64,000 nt of DNA, taken from contig WBMW01005750.1 of the NCBI GenBank assembly GCA_013396635.1, positions 37,035 to 101,034 on the forward strand, written 5' to 3'. Below, piece after piece: positions 63,936 to 64,000 of the stretch. The position numbers and the translations under genes are program-made. Below the pieces are notes generated by a model. It worked only from the letters and a program-made list of their open reading frames with translations, ran no database searches and was not told the origin of the DNA. Every line of letters begins with the position of its first letter. Position 1 is the stretch's first letter. This DNA is from Penelope pileata. Lineage: Eukaryota > Chordata > Aves > Galliformes > Cracidae.

Positions 63936-64000
63936 GGAGGCGGCGGCCGGCAGCCAGCGCTCCGGGGCGGCCGGCGGGGCCTGCACGGGGCGGCGGGAGA
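63530..64000. promoter_or_regulatory. BTG1: CpG island over BTG1 exon 1, cut by the window edge
   Basis: Base composition changes sharply near 63.53 kb to very GC-rich with dense CpG (for example runs of CCGCC and GGCGCGG), in contrast with the AT-rich desert. The island covers coding exon 1, the first part of the intron and the visible 65 bases upstream of the ATG (63936-64000, probably 5' UTR). The core promoter and transcription start are not resolvable here and probably lie beyond base 64000. Confidence 0.85.

Noticed and set aside
63519..63986. 155-codon minus-strand frame extending both ways from BTG1 exon 1
   Set aside because: Its downstream part reads through the GTGAGG splice donor into the intron, and its upstream 17 codons begin at GTG rather than ATG. 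The true coding part is 63788-63935.
1..64000. Search for tRNA, rRNA, CRISPR arrays and endogenous viral genes
   Set aside because: No conserved tRNA boxes with a foldable cloverleaf, no regularly spaced repeats, and no recognisable retroviral or other viral gene found by reading; an automated scan was not possible.

Overview
The window is vertebrate nuclear DNA and most likely avian. The only gene I can identify with confidence is BTG1, on the minus strand at the right edge. Its 170-residue conceptual protein has the N-terminus I associate with bird BTG1 (starting MHPALYTRASMIREI). A typical avian CR1 retroposon 3' end (around 22.0 kb), old decayed CR1-type and MIR remnants, and a low repeat load all fit a bird. 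I cannot name the species from the sequence alone.

Layout: BTG1 coding exon 1 (63788-63935) sits in a CpG island that runs off the right end, so the promoter is outside or cut by the boundary. A 974-bp intron separates it from coding exon 2 (62449-62813). Downstream of the stop codon, towards lower coordinates, is a region consistent with a long 3' UTR. It has a proximal poly(A) signal near 61.55 kb and a well-formed distal one near 58.15 kb, plus Pumilio-type and AU-rich motifs. The remaining roughly 58 kb looks like a gene desert. In mammals BTG1 is flanked on its 3' side by a gene-poor interval before the DCN/LUM cluster, and the layout here matches that (synteny from memory, not checked).

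Inside the desert I find an ancient CR1-type LINE fragment with a decayed reverse-transcriptase C-terminus (about 19.3-20.0 kb, minus), one younger CR1 tail (about 22.0 kb, plus), one good and two weaker MIR SINE relics, some low-complexity tracts and palindromes, and a few blocks that stand out as possible regulatory DNA. The clearest of these is a CpG-dense block at 38.98-39.24 kb. A 59-codon open block at 9102-9281 with vertebrate-like codon usage, a possible splice acceptor in front and AATAAA behind it may be an unrecognised terminal exon or a pseudogene remnant. I could not identify it.

I found no tRNA, rRNA, CRISPR array or operon-type gene organisation. Most open frames of 60-157 codons in the desert appear to be chance. 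I did not find convincing evidence of a new biological system. The most useful leads are the coding-like block, the CpG-dense block and the inferred long BTG1 3' UTR.
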